Positions 35,425 through 44,393 of a DNA stretch of 64,000 nt are shown one piece after another. The DNA comes from an uncultured Verrucomicrobiota bacterium. Its GTDB lineage: Bacteria > Verrucomicrobiota > Kiritimatiellia > SS1-B-03-39 > UBA6053. The position numbers and the translations under genes were made by a program. Below the pieces are notes generated by a model. The model searched no databases. It was not told the origin of the DNA and saw only the letters and a program-made list of their open reading frames with translations. Position 1 is the first letter of the stretch; the number at the start of each line of letters is the position of its first letter. The stretch is from the NCBI GenBank assembly GCA_937127435.1, contig CAKZLZ010000009.1, positions 1-64,000 on the forward strand. The letters run 5' to 3'.

Positions 35425-35756
35425 GGAGCGCGGGCACTCTTGCCCTAGCGGAAAGTTTCAGGTCCTTAGAGTATTTTAAGAAATCATATAGCCACAAAAA
35501 GGCACAAAAAAACGCCTCCCCTATAACCCCGCTCTGAAACAAATTTAACTTCAAAAAACAGAAGTCACAAAAGATTAGGGACGGGTTTTAATAACCAACC
35601 TTCCAATTCTTCTGCGGAACGGGGTTATAGGGGAGGCGTTTTTTTGTGCCTTTTGTGGCAAAATGCCTTCGCAAAGGATTTTATGGGCTACGACTATATT
35701 TAAAATGCTCGAAAGAGGAGGTTCTGGTTTCGCTGGGACAGGAGTGTCCGCGCTCC
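35425..35756. repeat. REP-like inverted repeat pair, copy A
   Basis: The left arm (35425-35460) starts GGAGCGCGGGCACTC and ends with GCGGAAAGTTTCA. The right arm (35722-35756) reads TTCTGGTTTCGC at its start and ends GAGTGTCCGCGCTCC. The arms are imperfect inverse complements. The same pair recurs at 41468-41555. The 260-base interior contains a second inverted repeat. The copy fills the gap between the convergent proC and efflux operon, which is the preferred position for REP/BIME elements. Confidence 0.8.
35491..35659. repeat. long nested inverted repeat with 40-nt arms
   Basis: The arms at 35491-35530 and 35621-35659 are inverse complements over their whole length except for one A inserted in the left arm; each contains GCCTCCCCTATAACCCC or its complement. 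The 90-base interior has no open frame worth calling. The size fits a miniature inverted-repeat element, but no target-site duplication is visible at the edges (ATATA on the left, AAAAT on the right). The CCGTTCC and T-run elements could also let it act as a bidirectional terminator. Confidence 0.85.
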
Positions 35757-35766
35757 GTATTTCTCC

Positions 35767-37173
35767 TTATTCTTCCAGAGCTTCCCATCCTCCGCCGAGG
35801 GCGGTGTAGAGGGTGATGAGACGGAGCATGGATTGAATTTCACTGTCGACCAAATCATCTTCCGCCTGGGTCAATTCGCGTTCGGCATCCAAGACAGAGA
35901 GGAAGTTTTCTTCACCCAGGTTGAAGCGTACCCGCGCCAGTTCAACCGAGCGCTGACGGCTTTGTCTGGCGTCTTGTAAGACCAGCTTTTTGTCCAGTTC
36001 GCGGAGGTACTGGATCAGGGAAATTTCCACATCCGCCAAGGCCTCTAAAATGGTTTGCTCATAGAGGGCCAATGCCTCCGTCACCTCTGCTTTTTCCGCT
36101 TCGATTTGCGCACGGATTTCGCCACCTTGAAACAGAGGCCACTGTATGAACTGACTGAAGCCCCAACGGTTGTTGGGGGAGTCACGCAGTCCATCGATAC
36201 TGTTGCTGGTGCGTCCGACGCTGCCTAAAAGGACAAAGCTGGGAAAAAGATCCGCCGTGGCTACGCCTACATCGGCGGTGGCCGCGGCCAGTTCGCGTTC
36301 GGCAACCCGGATGTCCGGCCGGCGGCGGAGGATGTCAGACAATTGTCCGACGGGGACCAATTCCGGTGGAGAGGGGAGAGGGGCAACCGTGGTCATTTCC
36401 GCCAAGAGAGTTCCGGGCGCTTGTCCGAGGAGTATGGACAAGCGGTAAATGCCGGCTTTGAGTTCCGCATCGAGCTCAGGTAAGAGGGATGCAGTGGTCT
36501 GAAGTTGTCCTTTGGCCCGGACAAGATCAAATTCACTGGCTTCTCCCAGTTGGAGAAGTTGGTCGACCAATTTAAAGGTCTGGCTTTGCAGGGCGATGTT
36601 CTGTTTGGTGATATCAATCCGTTTTTGGATTCCCCGCACATCGTAATAATTGCGGGCCACTTCCGCCAATACCATAATTTGAAGTCCGCGTTTTTCTTCC
36701 ACGGTCATTTGCAACCGGGCTTCCGACGCTTCGTCTGCACGACGGGTGCCGCCGAAAAGATCGATTTCCCAGGACGCATTGAGCCCCGCCTGGTAGGTGG
36801 AGGTGGAAGTGGAACCATTGGTTGTCGAGGATGCACTGTTGCGCTGACGCGTATGGCCGCCCTCAGCATCCAGGGTCGGATAAAAGTCGGCATTGGTTTC
36901 CCGGCGAAGCGCCCGTGCTCTTTGAATGCGTGCTTCGGCGGCGCGCAGATTCCGGTTTTCCCGCATCGCTTGTTCTATGTAACCTTCGAGCAGGGGATCG
37001 TCAAAGCGCTCCCACCACTTTTGCTCGATGAGCTCTTGGCTGACCCTTCCTGCCGGTGCTTCTGCCCAGGGAGTTTCCAGATGCGTTTCCGGATTTTTGT
37101 AATCCGGTCCCATGGTACAGGCGCTGAACAAGAGCAGACTGGCCGGGAGCAATATTTTGATTGAAGGATTCAT
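35767..37173 (-). CDS. TolC/NodT-type outer-membrane efflux lipoprotein
   Basis: This 468-residue outer-membrane factor has a lipoprotein signal peptide with lipobox LFSAC (Cys19), followed by the NodT/OprM-type start CTMGPDYKNPE. The duplicated coiled-coil and beta-strand TolC architecture is visible in the repeated LARVRFNLGEENF and RRPDIRVAERELAAA blocks. It would form the exit duct of the tripartite pump encoded by the two genes upstream. Its start overlaps the RND pump stop by four bases. A copy of a REP-like repeat abuts the 3' end. Confidence 0.94.
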   Translation of the reverse strand: MNPSIKILLPASLLLFSACTMGPDYKNPETHLETPWAEAPAGRVSQELIEQKWWERFDDPLLEGYIEQAMRENRNLRAAEARIQRARALRRETNADFYPTLDAEGGHTRQRNSASSTTNGSTSTSTYQAGLNASWEIDLFGGTRRADEASEARLQMTVEEKRGLQIMVLAEVARNYYDVRGIQKRIDITKQNIALQSQTFKLVDQLLQLGEASEFDLVRAKGQLQTTASLLPELDAELKAGIYRLSILLGQAPGTLLAEMTTVAPLPSPPELVPVGQLSDILRRRPDIRVAERELAAATADVGVATADLFPSFVLLGSVGRTSNSIDGLRDSPNNRWGFSQFIQWPLFQGGEIRAQIEAEKAEVTEALALYEQTILEALADVEISLIQYLRELDKKLVLQDARQSRQRSVELARVRFNLGEENFLSVLDAERELTQAEDDLVDSEIQSMLRLITLYTALGGGWEALEE

Positions 37174-40100
37174 GAAGAGCTCTCCTCAAGTTTAAAGCTG
37201 GATTCTTCTTCTTTCAATTTCCTTGTGACATCCCCGGGGGAGCCGGTGTTCTTTGCGAGCAGATGATAAGCCACAGGCACGATGAAAACTGTAAACACCG
37301 TGGCGGAAAGCACGCCGGCGAAAATCACGATACCGATGGCTGACCGGGTTTCGGCACCCGCACCCGAGGTGAAAATCAATGGCAGAGATCCGGCGGCGGT
37401 GGTGATACCCGTCATAATGATGGGGCGCAGCCGGACCGAGGAAGCTTCCAGCACAGCCTGGGTAAAGTCCATACCTTCATCGCGTAACTGATTGATAAAT
37501 TCGACGATCAAAATACCGTTTTTCGCGGCCAGTCCCACCAGCATAATCAATCCCACCTGGGTGTAAATATTGAGGGTGGCACCAAAGAAAAACATTCCCG
37601 CGAGGGCGCCGGTGATGGCCAGTGGCACTGTCAACATAATCACAAAAGGATGAATGTAGCTTTCAAACTGTGCGGCCAAAACCAGAAAGACGATAAAGAT
37701 CCCGAGTAGGAAAACGAACACAATCGAGCTGCCGCTTTTCTTGAAATCGAGAGATTGACCCTTGTAATCGATTACCACAGTTTCAGGCAAATGTTCCTTG
37801 GCCAGATCTTCGAGGTAGTTCAGTGCATCGCCCAAAGCGAATCCGTCAACCAAACTGCTTTCCAGAGTAATGGAGCGGATGCGGTTGTAGCGATTCAGCG
37901 AACTGGAATCGGCAAATTCGGTGAGGGTCACCAAATTGGAAAGAGGAATGAGGCGTCCGGTGTTTGAACGGACGTAAATATTCTCGAGGTTGGTGGGGGT
38001 GCTTTGGGCATCCCGTTCGCCTTCGACGATGACGTCATACTCTTCGCCGTCATCGATAAAGGTGGTCACCCGCCGTCCGCCCAGCATGGATTCGAGGGTG
38101 CGGCCAATGGCGGTGACACTCACCCCCAACACCGCGGCCCGGTCCTGATTGATGGCAATGTTGATTTGTGGTTTGGTTTCTTTGTAGTCGGAATCCAAAC
38201 CTACAAATCCGGGATTCTCCTCCTGGATTTTTTCCAGCAGAATATTCCGCCATTCGGTGAGCTCCTCATAGGTCCCGCCGCCAATCACGAACTGTACGGG
38301 TTTTTGAATGCCGCCACCGAAGCCCTGACGCATAACGGGGAAAGCCCGCACCCCGGTGAGATCGGAGAGTTCGCCACGGACTTCATCCATGATGTCCCAG
38401 GCGGAACGGCGTTCTTCCCAGGGGGAGAGAACCGCAATCATTATGCCGTCATTGAAGCTGGCATTGGAACGGGGGGCGCGGGTAATGGCGGTATGCACTT
38501 CGCCGGAATCCATATGTTTGAGCATGCGCTCTTCCACAATATCCATGTATTCTTTGGTGTAACTGAAGGAGGCGCCTTCCGGACCATTGACCAGGACGAA
38601 AAAGGCCCCGCGGTCTTCGCTGGGCGCGTATTCGGATGGAACGGCCTTAAAGAAAAAATAAGCGCCGGCCAGCAGAGCGATAAACAGTGCGATGCTGATG
38701 AAGGGGAGTTTCAGGCCGAATCTCAGAACCCGCAGATATCCCTGCCGGAGTTTTTCGAAATCCCGGTCGATTTTATTTGAGAGGCGGTTCTTCTTGGTTT
38801 TGGTCAGTAACTTGGAGGCCAGCATGGGCGAGAGGGTGAGGGCCACCACGGTGGAGAAAAATACGGCCGCGGCCATGGTTAACGCAAACTCGGAAAACAG
38901 ACGTCCCAGGTCACCTTCCAAAAAGGCAATGGGGGTGAAGACCGCAATCAGCACCACGGACGTTGCGATGACCGCAAATCCAACCTGACGGGATCCGTGA
39001 TAAGCCGCCACCAGCGGGGTTTCGCCTTCTTCAACTCGACGGCTCACGTTTTCGAGGACCACAATGGCGTCGTCGACCACCAAGCCAATGGCCAGCACCA
39101 TCGCCAACAGGGTGAGCAGGTTGATGGTGAAGCCCATCAGCAGGAGGACGGTGAAGGTCGCGACCAGCGCCACCGGAATGGTAACGGCGGGGATGAGCAT
39201 GGCCCGGACGTTTCCGAGAAAGAACCAAATTACCACCACCACCAGGAAAATGGCCATGGCGAGGGTGAGATAAACTTCATGGCTGGCATTCCGGATGAAA
39301 ACCGAAGTGTCGAAGGCGGGGACCAGAGTCATCCCTTCGGGTAAGTTTTGGTTGATGATTTCCGCTTGGTCGATGGCGGCTTGGGCGACCTCAATGGTGT
39401 TTGCGGTTGACTGTTTAATGATGCCGATGCCGACCCGGGGTTTTCCGTTTCCCCGGAAGAGAGTGCGGTCTTCGATGGCCGCTTTTTCCACCCGCGCGAC
39501 ATCACCGATGCGTACCAGATAATTGTTTTCGCCCCGGGCAATCACCAGTTGCCGGAAATCTTCTTCGCTTTGATAGTTCCGTTCAATCCGGGCGGTGAAC
39601 TGACGGGTCTCGGATTCAATGCTCCCGGCAGGAAGTTCCACATTTTGGCGGAGCAAAGCGTCTTCCACATCCTGAACGGTTATATTTCTGGCGGCAAGTT
39701 TGGTGCGGTCCAGCCAGACGCGCATGGAATACTCCAGTCCGCCACCCACCCGCACGCGTGCCACCCCCGGCAATACCGACATGCGGTCCACCAAATATCG
39801 GTTGGCGTAATCGGTGAGTTCCAGCCCGTTGATTTTTTCGCTGGTCAGTGACATCCAGATGATTACATCATCGCTGGAGTCGGTTTTTTCAATGGACGGC
39901 GGATCCGCCTCTTCGGGCAATTGATCTAAAAGACCTGAAATCCGGTCCCGAATGTCATTGGCGGCGTTATCAATATCCCGACCGGTGGAAAATTCCACAG
40001 AGATGCGGGATTCCCCGTCCTGGCTGCTGGAGCTGATGAAGTTAATGCCTTCCACCCCGGCGATGCGATCTTCAATCAGCTGGGTGATCCGGGTCTCCAC

Positions 40101-40274
40101 CACGCTGGCGGCGGCTCCGGTGTAAGTGGTGTCGATCGAGACAATGGGGGGATCGATGTCGGGGTATTCCCGCAGGGGCAGCATTTGAAAAGAGACGACG
40201 CCCAATGCGATGAGCAAGAGGGACAGTACCGATGCGAAAACCGGACGTTTGATGGAGAGGTCGGAGAGTAGCAT
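37170..40274 (-). CDS. RND multidrug efflux permease
   Basis: This 1034-residue inner-membrane antiporter belongs to the HAE-1 (AcrB/MexB) group. It opens MLLSDLSIKRPVFASVLSLLL. Twelve membrane helices flank two large periplasmic loops. The proton-relay aspartates are in GLVVDDAIVVLENV near residue 405. The second half repeats the pattern with GLAAKNGILIVEF. Length and motifs are complete, so it should be functional. It is the middle gene of an adaptor-permease-duct operon: the adaptor gene ends six bases before it begins, and the duct gene overlaps its end. Specificity cannot be read from the sequence. Confidence 0.96.
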   Translation of the reverse strand: MLLSDLSIKRPVFASVLSLLLIALGVVSFQMLPLREYPDIDPPIVSIDTTYTGAAASVVETRITQLIEDRIAGVEGINFISSSSQDGESRISVEFSTGRDIDNAANDIRDRISGLLDQLPEEADPPSIEKTDSSDDVIIWMSLTSEKINGLELTDYANRYLVDRMSVLPGVARVRVGGGLEYSMRVWLDRTKLAARNITVQDVEDALLRQNVELPAGSIESETRQFTARIERNYQSEEDFRQLVIARGENNYLVRIGDVARVEKAAIEDRTLFRGNGKPRVGIGIIKQSTANTIEVAQAAIDQAEIINQNLPEGMTLVPAFDTSVFIRNASHEVYLTLAMAIFLVVVVIWFFLGNVRAMLIPAVTIPVALVATFTVLLLMGFTINLLTLLAMVLAIGLVVDDAIVVLENVSRRVEEGETPLVAAYHGSRQVGFAVIATSVVLIAVFTPIAFLEGDLGRLFSEFALTMAAAVFFSTVVALTLSPMLASKLLTKTKKNRLSNKIDRDFEKLRQGYLRVLRFGLKLPFISIALFIALLAGAYFFFKAVPSEYAPSEDRGAFFVLVNGPEGASFSYTKEYMDIVEERMLKHMDSGEVHTAITRAPRSNASFNDGIMIAVLSPWEERRSAWDIMDEVRGELSDLTGVRAFPVMRQGFGGGIQKPVQFVIGGGTYEELTEWRNILLEKIQEENPGFVGLDSDYKETKPQINIAINQDRAAVLGVSVTAIGRTLESMLGGRRVTTFIDDGEEYDVIVEGERDAQSTPTNLENIYVRSNTGRLIPLSNLVTLTEFADSSSLNRYNRIRSITLESSLVDGFALGDALNYLEDLAKEHLPETVVIDYKGQSLDFKKSGSSIVFVFLLGIFIVFLVLAAQFESYIHPFVIMLTVPLAITGALAGMFFFGATLNIYTQVGLIMLVGLAAKNGILIVEFINQLRDEGMDFTQAVLEASSVRLRPIIMTGITTAAGSLPLIFTSGAGAETRSAIGIVIFAGVLSATVFTVFIVPVAYHLLAKNTGSPGDVTRKLKEEESSFKLEESSS

Positions 40275-40280
40275 CGGGAA

Positions 40281-41375
40281 TTACTCGGCTGCGGGTTTTA
40301 AAAAGGAGGCGAGGGATTCATCCCCTTTTTTGACCCCGAGCACATTGACGGGCTGATTGGAGCGAACCTGCATGAGGCCATGCACCACGACTTGGGCACC
40401 TTCTTCCAGACCGGAAAGGAGTTCCACTTCTCCGGGGATGCGGGTGCCCAATTTCACTTCCCGCTCTATGGCTACGGTTTTTCCGTCGGTTTCAACGATT
40501 TCAAATACAAAACTTTTGTCGGCCCTTTGTATCACTGCGCCTTCCGGAATGATAAGGCTGGTTCGCGGATTTTTGGTTAACTGAATCGACATCAGCAATC
40601 CCGGACGCAGACGAAGTTCCTCATTAGGTATGCGGGCCCGAACCATGACGGTGCGGGTGACCGGATCAATCCGGGAGCTCAGGGTACGGATGCTGCCGTT
40701 AAATTCTTCGTCGGGATAGGCATCCGACCGGCCTTCGATGGGGAGACCGGGACGAAGAACAGGCAGGAAGAGGGAGGGCACATCGAAATCCACTTTGATT
40801 TCACTCAGATCATCCAGAGTGGTGATCAGTTGACCTGCGGTTACCAAAGCGCCGGGACTGATTTGACGCAATCCCAATACCCCGTCAAAAGGAGCACGGA
40901 TGATTCTGTCCTGCAGCTGCGCTTCCAATCCCTCGATTTGTCCTTCAATTTGCAACAGCAGGGCTTCACGTTCTTCCAGGGTGGCGGTAGATAAAGCCTG
41001 TTGTTGAACCAACTCCGTGGCCCGGTCAAATGCCGCGCGCCGTTCCTTCATTAAGGCTTTGGCTGATTTTAGGGCGGAACTTTCTTCCGCATTTTCCAGT
41101 TCGACCAGAAGATCTCCTTTTTTAACCGTATCCCCATCTTCAAAATGGATGGCGCGCACGAATTCGGTGATGTTGGAGGTGATCTCCACCGATTCATTGG
41201 CCTGGGTGGTACCAAGCGCTTCCAGGGTTTCCCCGAAGTTTTCCCGGGAGATTACGGGCGAAACCACGATATCTAAAGGTTTAGCCGGACTGGATTGGGC
41301 GAAGGTTTGAGTGCCTATCAACAGGGAACATGCGGCAAGTTGGATGAGGGATGGTTTTTGGCTATAGAATTTCAT
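40281..41375 (-). CDS. RND efflux periplasmic adaptor (membrane fusion protein)
   Basis: This 364-residue exported adaptor has a signal peptide ending near TFAQ (residue 27). The lipoyl/barrel-sandwich halves (FEDGDTVKKGDLLVELEN and RAPFDGVLGLRQISPGALV) surround a helical hairpin (about 90-150). Beta-barrel and membrane-proximal domains follow (RARIPNEELRLRPGLLMSIQL). It links the RND permease to the TolC-type duct. As first gene of the operon it carries the promoter upstream of 41375, and a REP-like repeat lies 93 bases upstream of its start. No regulator gene is adjacent. Confidence 0.95.
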   Translation of the reverse strand: MKFYSQKPSLIQLAACSLLIGTQTFAQSSPAKPLDIVVSPVISRENFGETLEALGTTQANESVEITSNITEFVRAIHFEDGDTVKKGDLLVELENAEESSALKSAKALMKERRAAFDRATELVQQQALSTATLEEREALLLQIEGQIEGLEAQLQDRIIRAPFDGVLGLRQISPGALVTAGQLITTLDDLSEIKVDFDVPSLFLPVLRPGLPIEGRSDAYPDEEFNGSIRTLSSRIDPVTRTVMVRARIPNEELRLRPGLLMSIQLTKNPRTSLIIPEGAVIQRADKSFVFEIVETDGKTVAIEREVKLGTRIPGEVELLSGLEEGAQVVVHGLMQVRSNQPVNVLGVKKGDESLASFLKPAAE

Positions 41376-41467
41376 AATTTAAATTGGAATGAGATATATG
41401 GTTTTTCGTCTGAAAAGAGATCTGCTTACAGGGAAATGAAACTTTAATTTTTGTCGAAAATTTTGCC

Positions 41468-41555
41468 GGAGCGCGGGTAATTTTGCCCTAGCGAAAAGTT
41501 TCAGATGATAAAGCAAGAGATTCTGGTTTCGCTGGGACAGGAGTGTCCGCGCTCC
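41468..41555. repeat. REP-like inverted repeat pair, copy B
   Basis: GGAGCGCGGGTAATT... (41468-41504) is followed after about 16 bases by the inverse arm starting TTCTGGTTTCGC and ending GTCCGCGCTCC at 41555. The right arm is identical to that of copy A over 35 bases. The compact form shows the basic unit: two facing arms with a short spacer. It lies between the efflux operon start and a gene remnant. Confidence 0.82.
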
Positions 41556-41623
41556 GGCAATAGGGCTAGACAGAAGTTATAAAAAGGGGGTAGGGTACCC
41601 TTGTTCCCCCAAGCCCTTTATGA

Positions 41624-41941
41624 AGTTTACCCTCTAAAATACGCGACGTTCTCTCCCTCGATGAAATTCCCGGCTATTGGAATGATGAAGATTTTCTAAC
41701 TATTCTGGAAGAACTGGAGGTTTCAGACACACAAAGCGCGAGCCCGGCTGAAATTCGGGAACTTATCGAAATGGCGCTGAGTGATTTCGAAACCCATGAA
41801 GCTGCGGATATCGCGTTGCACTACGACTTCTTGTTCAACATTACCCAGTTGCTCTCCTCCGCCTTTCCGGGTGTCTTTCCGAAAGCCATTCTGCAGCTTA
41901 ACCCATGTGGTGCAGATATTCAGGCAGACTCATCGCCGTGA
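41624..41941 (+). pseudogene. truncated remnant of an unknown protein gene
   Basis: An open frame bounded by TGA (41621-41623) and TGA (41939-41941) reads like real protein: DVLSLDEIPGYWNDEDF, then ILEELEVSD, AEIRELIEMALSDFETHEAA and HYDFLFNITQLLSSAFPG. It has no plausible start at the beginning; the first in-frame ATG is near 41772. Its last 44 bases overlap the tail of the oppositely oriented AAA ATPase gene. The simplest reading is an N-terminal gene fragment cut when the ATPase gene arrived. I do not recognise the family. A short functional gene with a rare start codon is possible but less likely. Confidence 0.5.
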
Positions 41942-43061
41942 CCTGTTTCGAAAGCGGAAACGAGTCCCCTTTCGGGATCAGGAGTATCCCACGATCGGCT
42001 TGAATGGTTTTCATACTCTCGATGAACCCCGGAGTAAGTTTGGGTGAAAGTGTCCGTTTAATTTCAATCGCCACCGTCTCACCTTTTGGTAATTCCAAAA
42101 CCAAATCCACCTCCGCTCCCGCATGGGTCCGGTAGTGACTAAATGACGTTCCGGAGGGGAGTTGATTCAAGATCTGTTCCACGCAGTACCCTTCCCAGGA
42201 TGGACCGCATAAGGGATGCCCCAGTAGCTCCTCCAACGAACGCAAACCCACCAACGCATGCAGCACGCCACTATCCCGCCAGTATATTTTTGGCGACTTC
42301 ACTAGACGTTTTCCTGTGTTCCCGCTCCAAGGCGGAAGCATGCGTAACAGATACAGTCCCTCCAACAGATCCAGATAGCGACGAACCGTCTTGCCATCGA
42401 TCCCCAACGAACTCCCCAATCGACTTAAGTTTAAGGTCGCGCCCTGCTGATGCCCCAACATACTGCACAAACGACGCAACAACATCGGAGTAGCATCTAT
42501 ACCCTGCTGAGGCACATGACGTTCTACATAGCTGGTAATAAAATCTTCCCGCCACTGAAGGGAGCTCTCAACGTCTTCCGCCAAATAACTATCCGGATAT
42601 CCTCCCCGTTCCCAATGACGATTCATATCTTGAGGGGCCGCAGGAAGTTCCTGCAACTGAAAAGGAGGTAACTCCAAATAGCTGATGCGACCGGCCAAAG
42701 TTTCGGAACTCTGCTGAAACAAGTCCGGAGATGCCGAACCCAACAACAGAAAATGCCCTGCCTTTTCTCCGTTACGCCGACGTTCATCCACCAGACTACG
42801 CAATACCGGAAACAGATTTGGCACCCGCTGAATCTCATCTAGAATTACCAGACGCTCCCCCATCGACGACAAATACAACTCCGGGTCTGCCAACTTTGCT
42901 AGATCCGAGGGACGTTCCAAATCCAAATAATGTGTGGCCTTATTAAGGCTCAGTTCCCGGGCCAAAGTCGTTTTTCCCACCTGACGTGACCCCAACAACG
43001 CCACCACCGGATTGTTCCGGAGCCGCTTCTGGAGTTCGTTTGTTTGCTTACGATCAATCAT
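41898..43061 (-). CDS. AAA_14/DUF4143 ATP-binding protein
   Basis: This 387-residue cytoplasmic protein has Walker A GSRQVGKTT (24-32), Walker B LVILDEIQ (71-78) and sensor-like LLLGSASPDL. The C-terminal DUF4143 region (about 190-350) has a WEGYCVEQIL segment and AEVDLVLE...VAIEIK, resembling a PD-(D/E)XK nuclease core. Such proteins are widespread, patchy in distribution and often adjacent to mobile or toxin-antitoxin genes; their function is unsettled. There is no partner gene. It stands alone beside a truncated gene and a REP-like repeat, which suggests an acquired cargo gene. Confidence 0.88.
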   Translation of the reverse strand: MIDRKQTNELQKRLRNNPVVALLGSRQVGKTTLARELSLNKATHYLDLERPSDLAKLADPELYLSSMGERLVILDEIQRVPNLFPVLRSLVDERRRNGEKAGHFLLLGSASPDLFQQSSETLAGRISYLELPPFQLQELPAAPQDMNRHWERGGYPDSYLAEDVESSLQWREDFITSYVERHVPQQGIDATPMLLRRLCSMLGHQQGATLNLSRLGSSLGIDGKTVRRYLDLLEGLYLLRMLPPWSGNTGKRLVKSPKIYWRDSGVLHALVGLRSLEELLGHPLCGPSWEGYCVEQILNQLPSGTSFSHYRTHAGAEVDLVLELPKGETVAIEIKRTLSPKLTPGFIESMKTIQADRGILLIPKGDSFPLSKQVTAMSLPEYLHHMG

Positions 43062-43438
43062 TCTGCATAGAAATTACGGAATTGATTCTTTAATTTCAAG
43101 GTGTAATTTGCAGTAATCAGGGCCGACTCTCGTATTTAATATTTTCCCGGGGATATAATCACAACCGTAGTCGTGCCCCCATGATATGTACAGAACCCAA
43201 ATTGTGAGATGTATCGATAGCTCCCGGGCGCATCCCGGAATTGGTTTTTGTTAGGCTCCCGCTACATTTATACCGATTCAGGGATGTGCCCATAGCTCCC
43301 CTGGCTGCGGATTTTGCATTGACTCCCTATCCGGTTTGAGTCACACACATGCCTATTGTTCTTCTCATTAGCCCCTCGAATTCATCACCGAAGCCCTTCG
43401 GTGTAAAAGTGTTTTCCCATCCAAATAAAGCTATTAAT
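43062..43438. other. 377-base intergenic region
   Basis: This separates the divergent AAA ATPase and GDSL hydrolase genes. It holds a small perfect hairpin, CACCGAA/TTCGGTG with a GCCC loop (43386-43103 region, exactly 43386-43403), and otherwise no recognisable gene or RNA. The last 90 bases are an open in-frame extension of the hydrolase gene without a ribosome-binding site. Confidence 0.5.
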
Positions 43439-44326
43439 ATGAAATCTAAATCCTGTAAATCCAGCCTGTCTTGTTTCGTCGTTTCATTCATCATTTTAAG
43501 TGGAGCCTTTGCCCGGGCGGACTCTCTACTTCACTCGGGAGAAACGCTTGCTTTCATGGGAGACTCGATCACCCAGCAAGGTGCCGGGGCCAGCGGGTAT
43601 ATCCGCTTGGTCGAAAGCGGGCTGGCGGTGAACGGCATCGAAGTGAAGGTCATCCCGGCAGGAATTAGCGGACACAAATCAGACCAGATGCTGGCCCGCT
43701 TGCAAAAGCATGTTTTGGATAAGAACCCCGACTGGATGACGTTGAGTTGCGGGGTGAATGATGTCTGGCACGGCGCGCGCGGGGTTTCACTTGAAGACTA
43801 CAAAACGAATATCACTGCTATTGTCGATCAATGCACGGAAGCCGGCGTGAAAGTACTGATTTTGACTTCCACTCCTATTAAAGAAACGGACAACGAGCTG
43901 AACCAAAAACTGGCCGGTTATAATGAATTTCTCCGCGAATTGGCTGCGGAGAGAGAGTTGCCGCTGGCTGACTTGAACGCTGCCTTTTGGAAAGAATTGG
44001 AATCACCAACGATGCCCCGCGGCGAGGGGAATTATCTTACAAGGGACGGTGTGCATATGAATCCGCTCGGAAATATGCTGATGGCCAAGGGGATTCTCCA
44101 GGCGTTTGAACTGAATGATGAACAGATCGAAAAGGCTCAGACGGACTGGAAAACGAAGCAGACACGTGTGAGGCCGGACGTTATGATTTCGGTGGCGGAT
44201 TATCTGAGCCTCTGTAAAATCGCAGAAGAGGAAGGGACTACACCCGGGTCGGTGATGAACCTCATCTTTCGCCAGGGACTTGAAGCGTTGTTTATTGACC
44301 CTGAGCCGCTCCTAAACAAAGAATGA
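43439..44326 (+). CDS. secreted SGNH/GDSL hydrolase
   Basis: This is a 295-residue protein starting at the ATG at 43439, which gives a signal peptide (basic start, SCFVVSFIILSGAFA, cleavage near residue 26); the frame is open 90 bases further upstream. The SGNH blocks are GDSIT (41-45, Ser43 nucleophile), the Gly block near ISGHKSDQ, GVND (105-108, Asn) and DGVH (203-206, Asp and His). All four catalytic positions are present. Relatives are carbohydrate esterases or lipases such as rhamnogalacturonan acetylesterases. It could deacetylate polysaccharides outside the cell, fitting the glycan theme of the region. The C-terminal 40 residues extend beyond the core fold. Confidence 0.88.
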   Translation: MKSKSCKSSLSCFVVSFIILSGAFARADSLLHSGETLAFMGDSITQQGAGASGYIRLVESGLAVNGIEVKVIPAGISGHKSDQMLARLQKHVLDKNPDWMTLSCGVNDVWHGARGVSLEDYKTNITAIVDQCTEAGVKVLILTSTPIKETDNELNQKLAGYNEFLRELAAERELPLADLNAAFWKELESPTMPRGEGNYLTRDGVHMNPLGNMLMAKGILQAFELNDEQIEKAQTDWKTKQTRVRPDVMISVADYLSLCKIAEEEGTTPGSVMNLIFRQGLEALFIDPEPLLNKE

Positions 44327-44393
44327 AATTCCAATGATTGAAATCATCCAGTTCCAGCCTTTTCATCTCAAATGGAGTTGGTAGGGAGGAAGG

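Noticed and set aside
35425..41555. Efflux operon as a transposon bounded by the two inverted-repeat copies
   Set aside because: Each copy is itself an inverted pair found in intergenic positions, and no transposase or target duplication borders the operon; REP-type elements explain them better.
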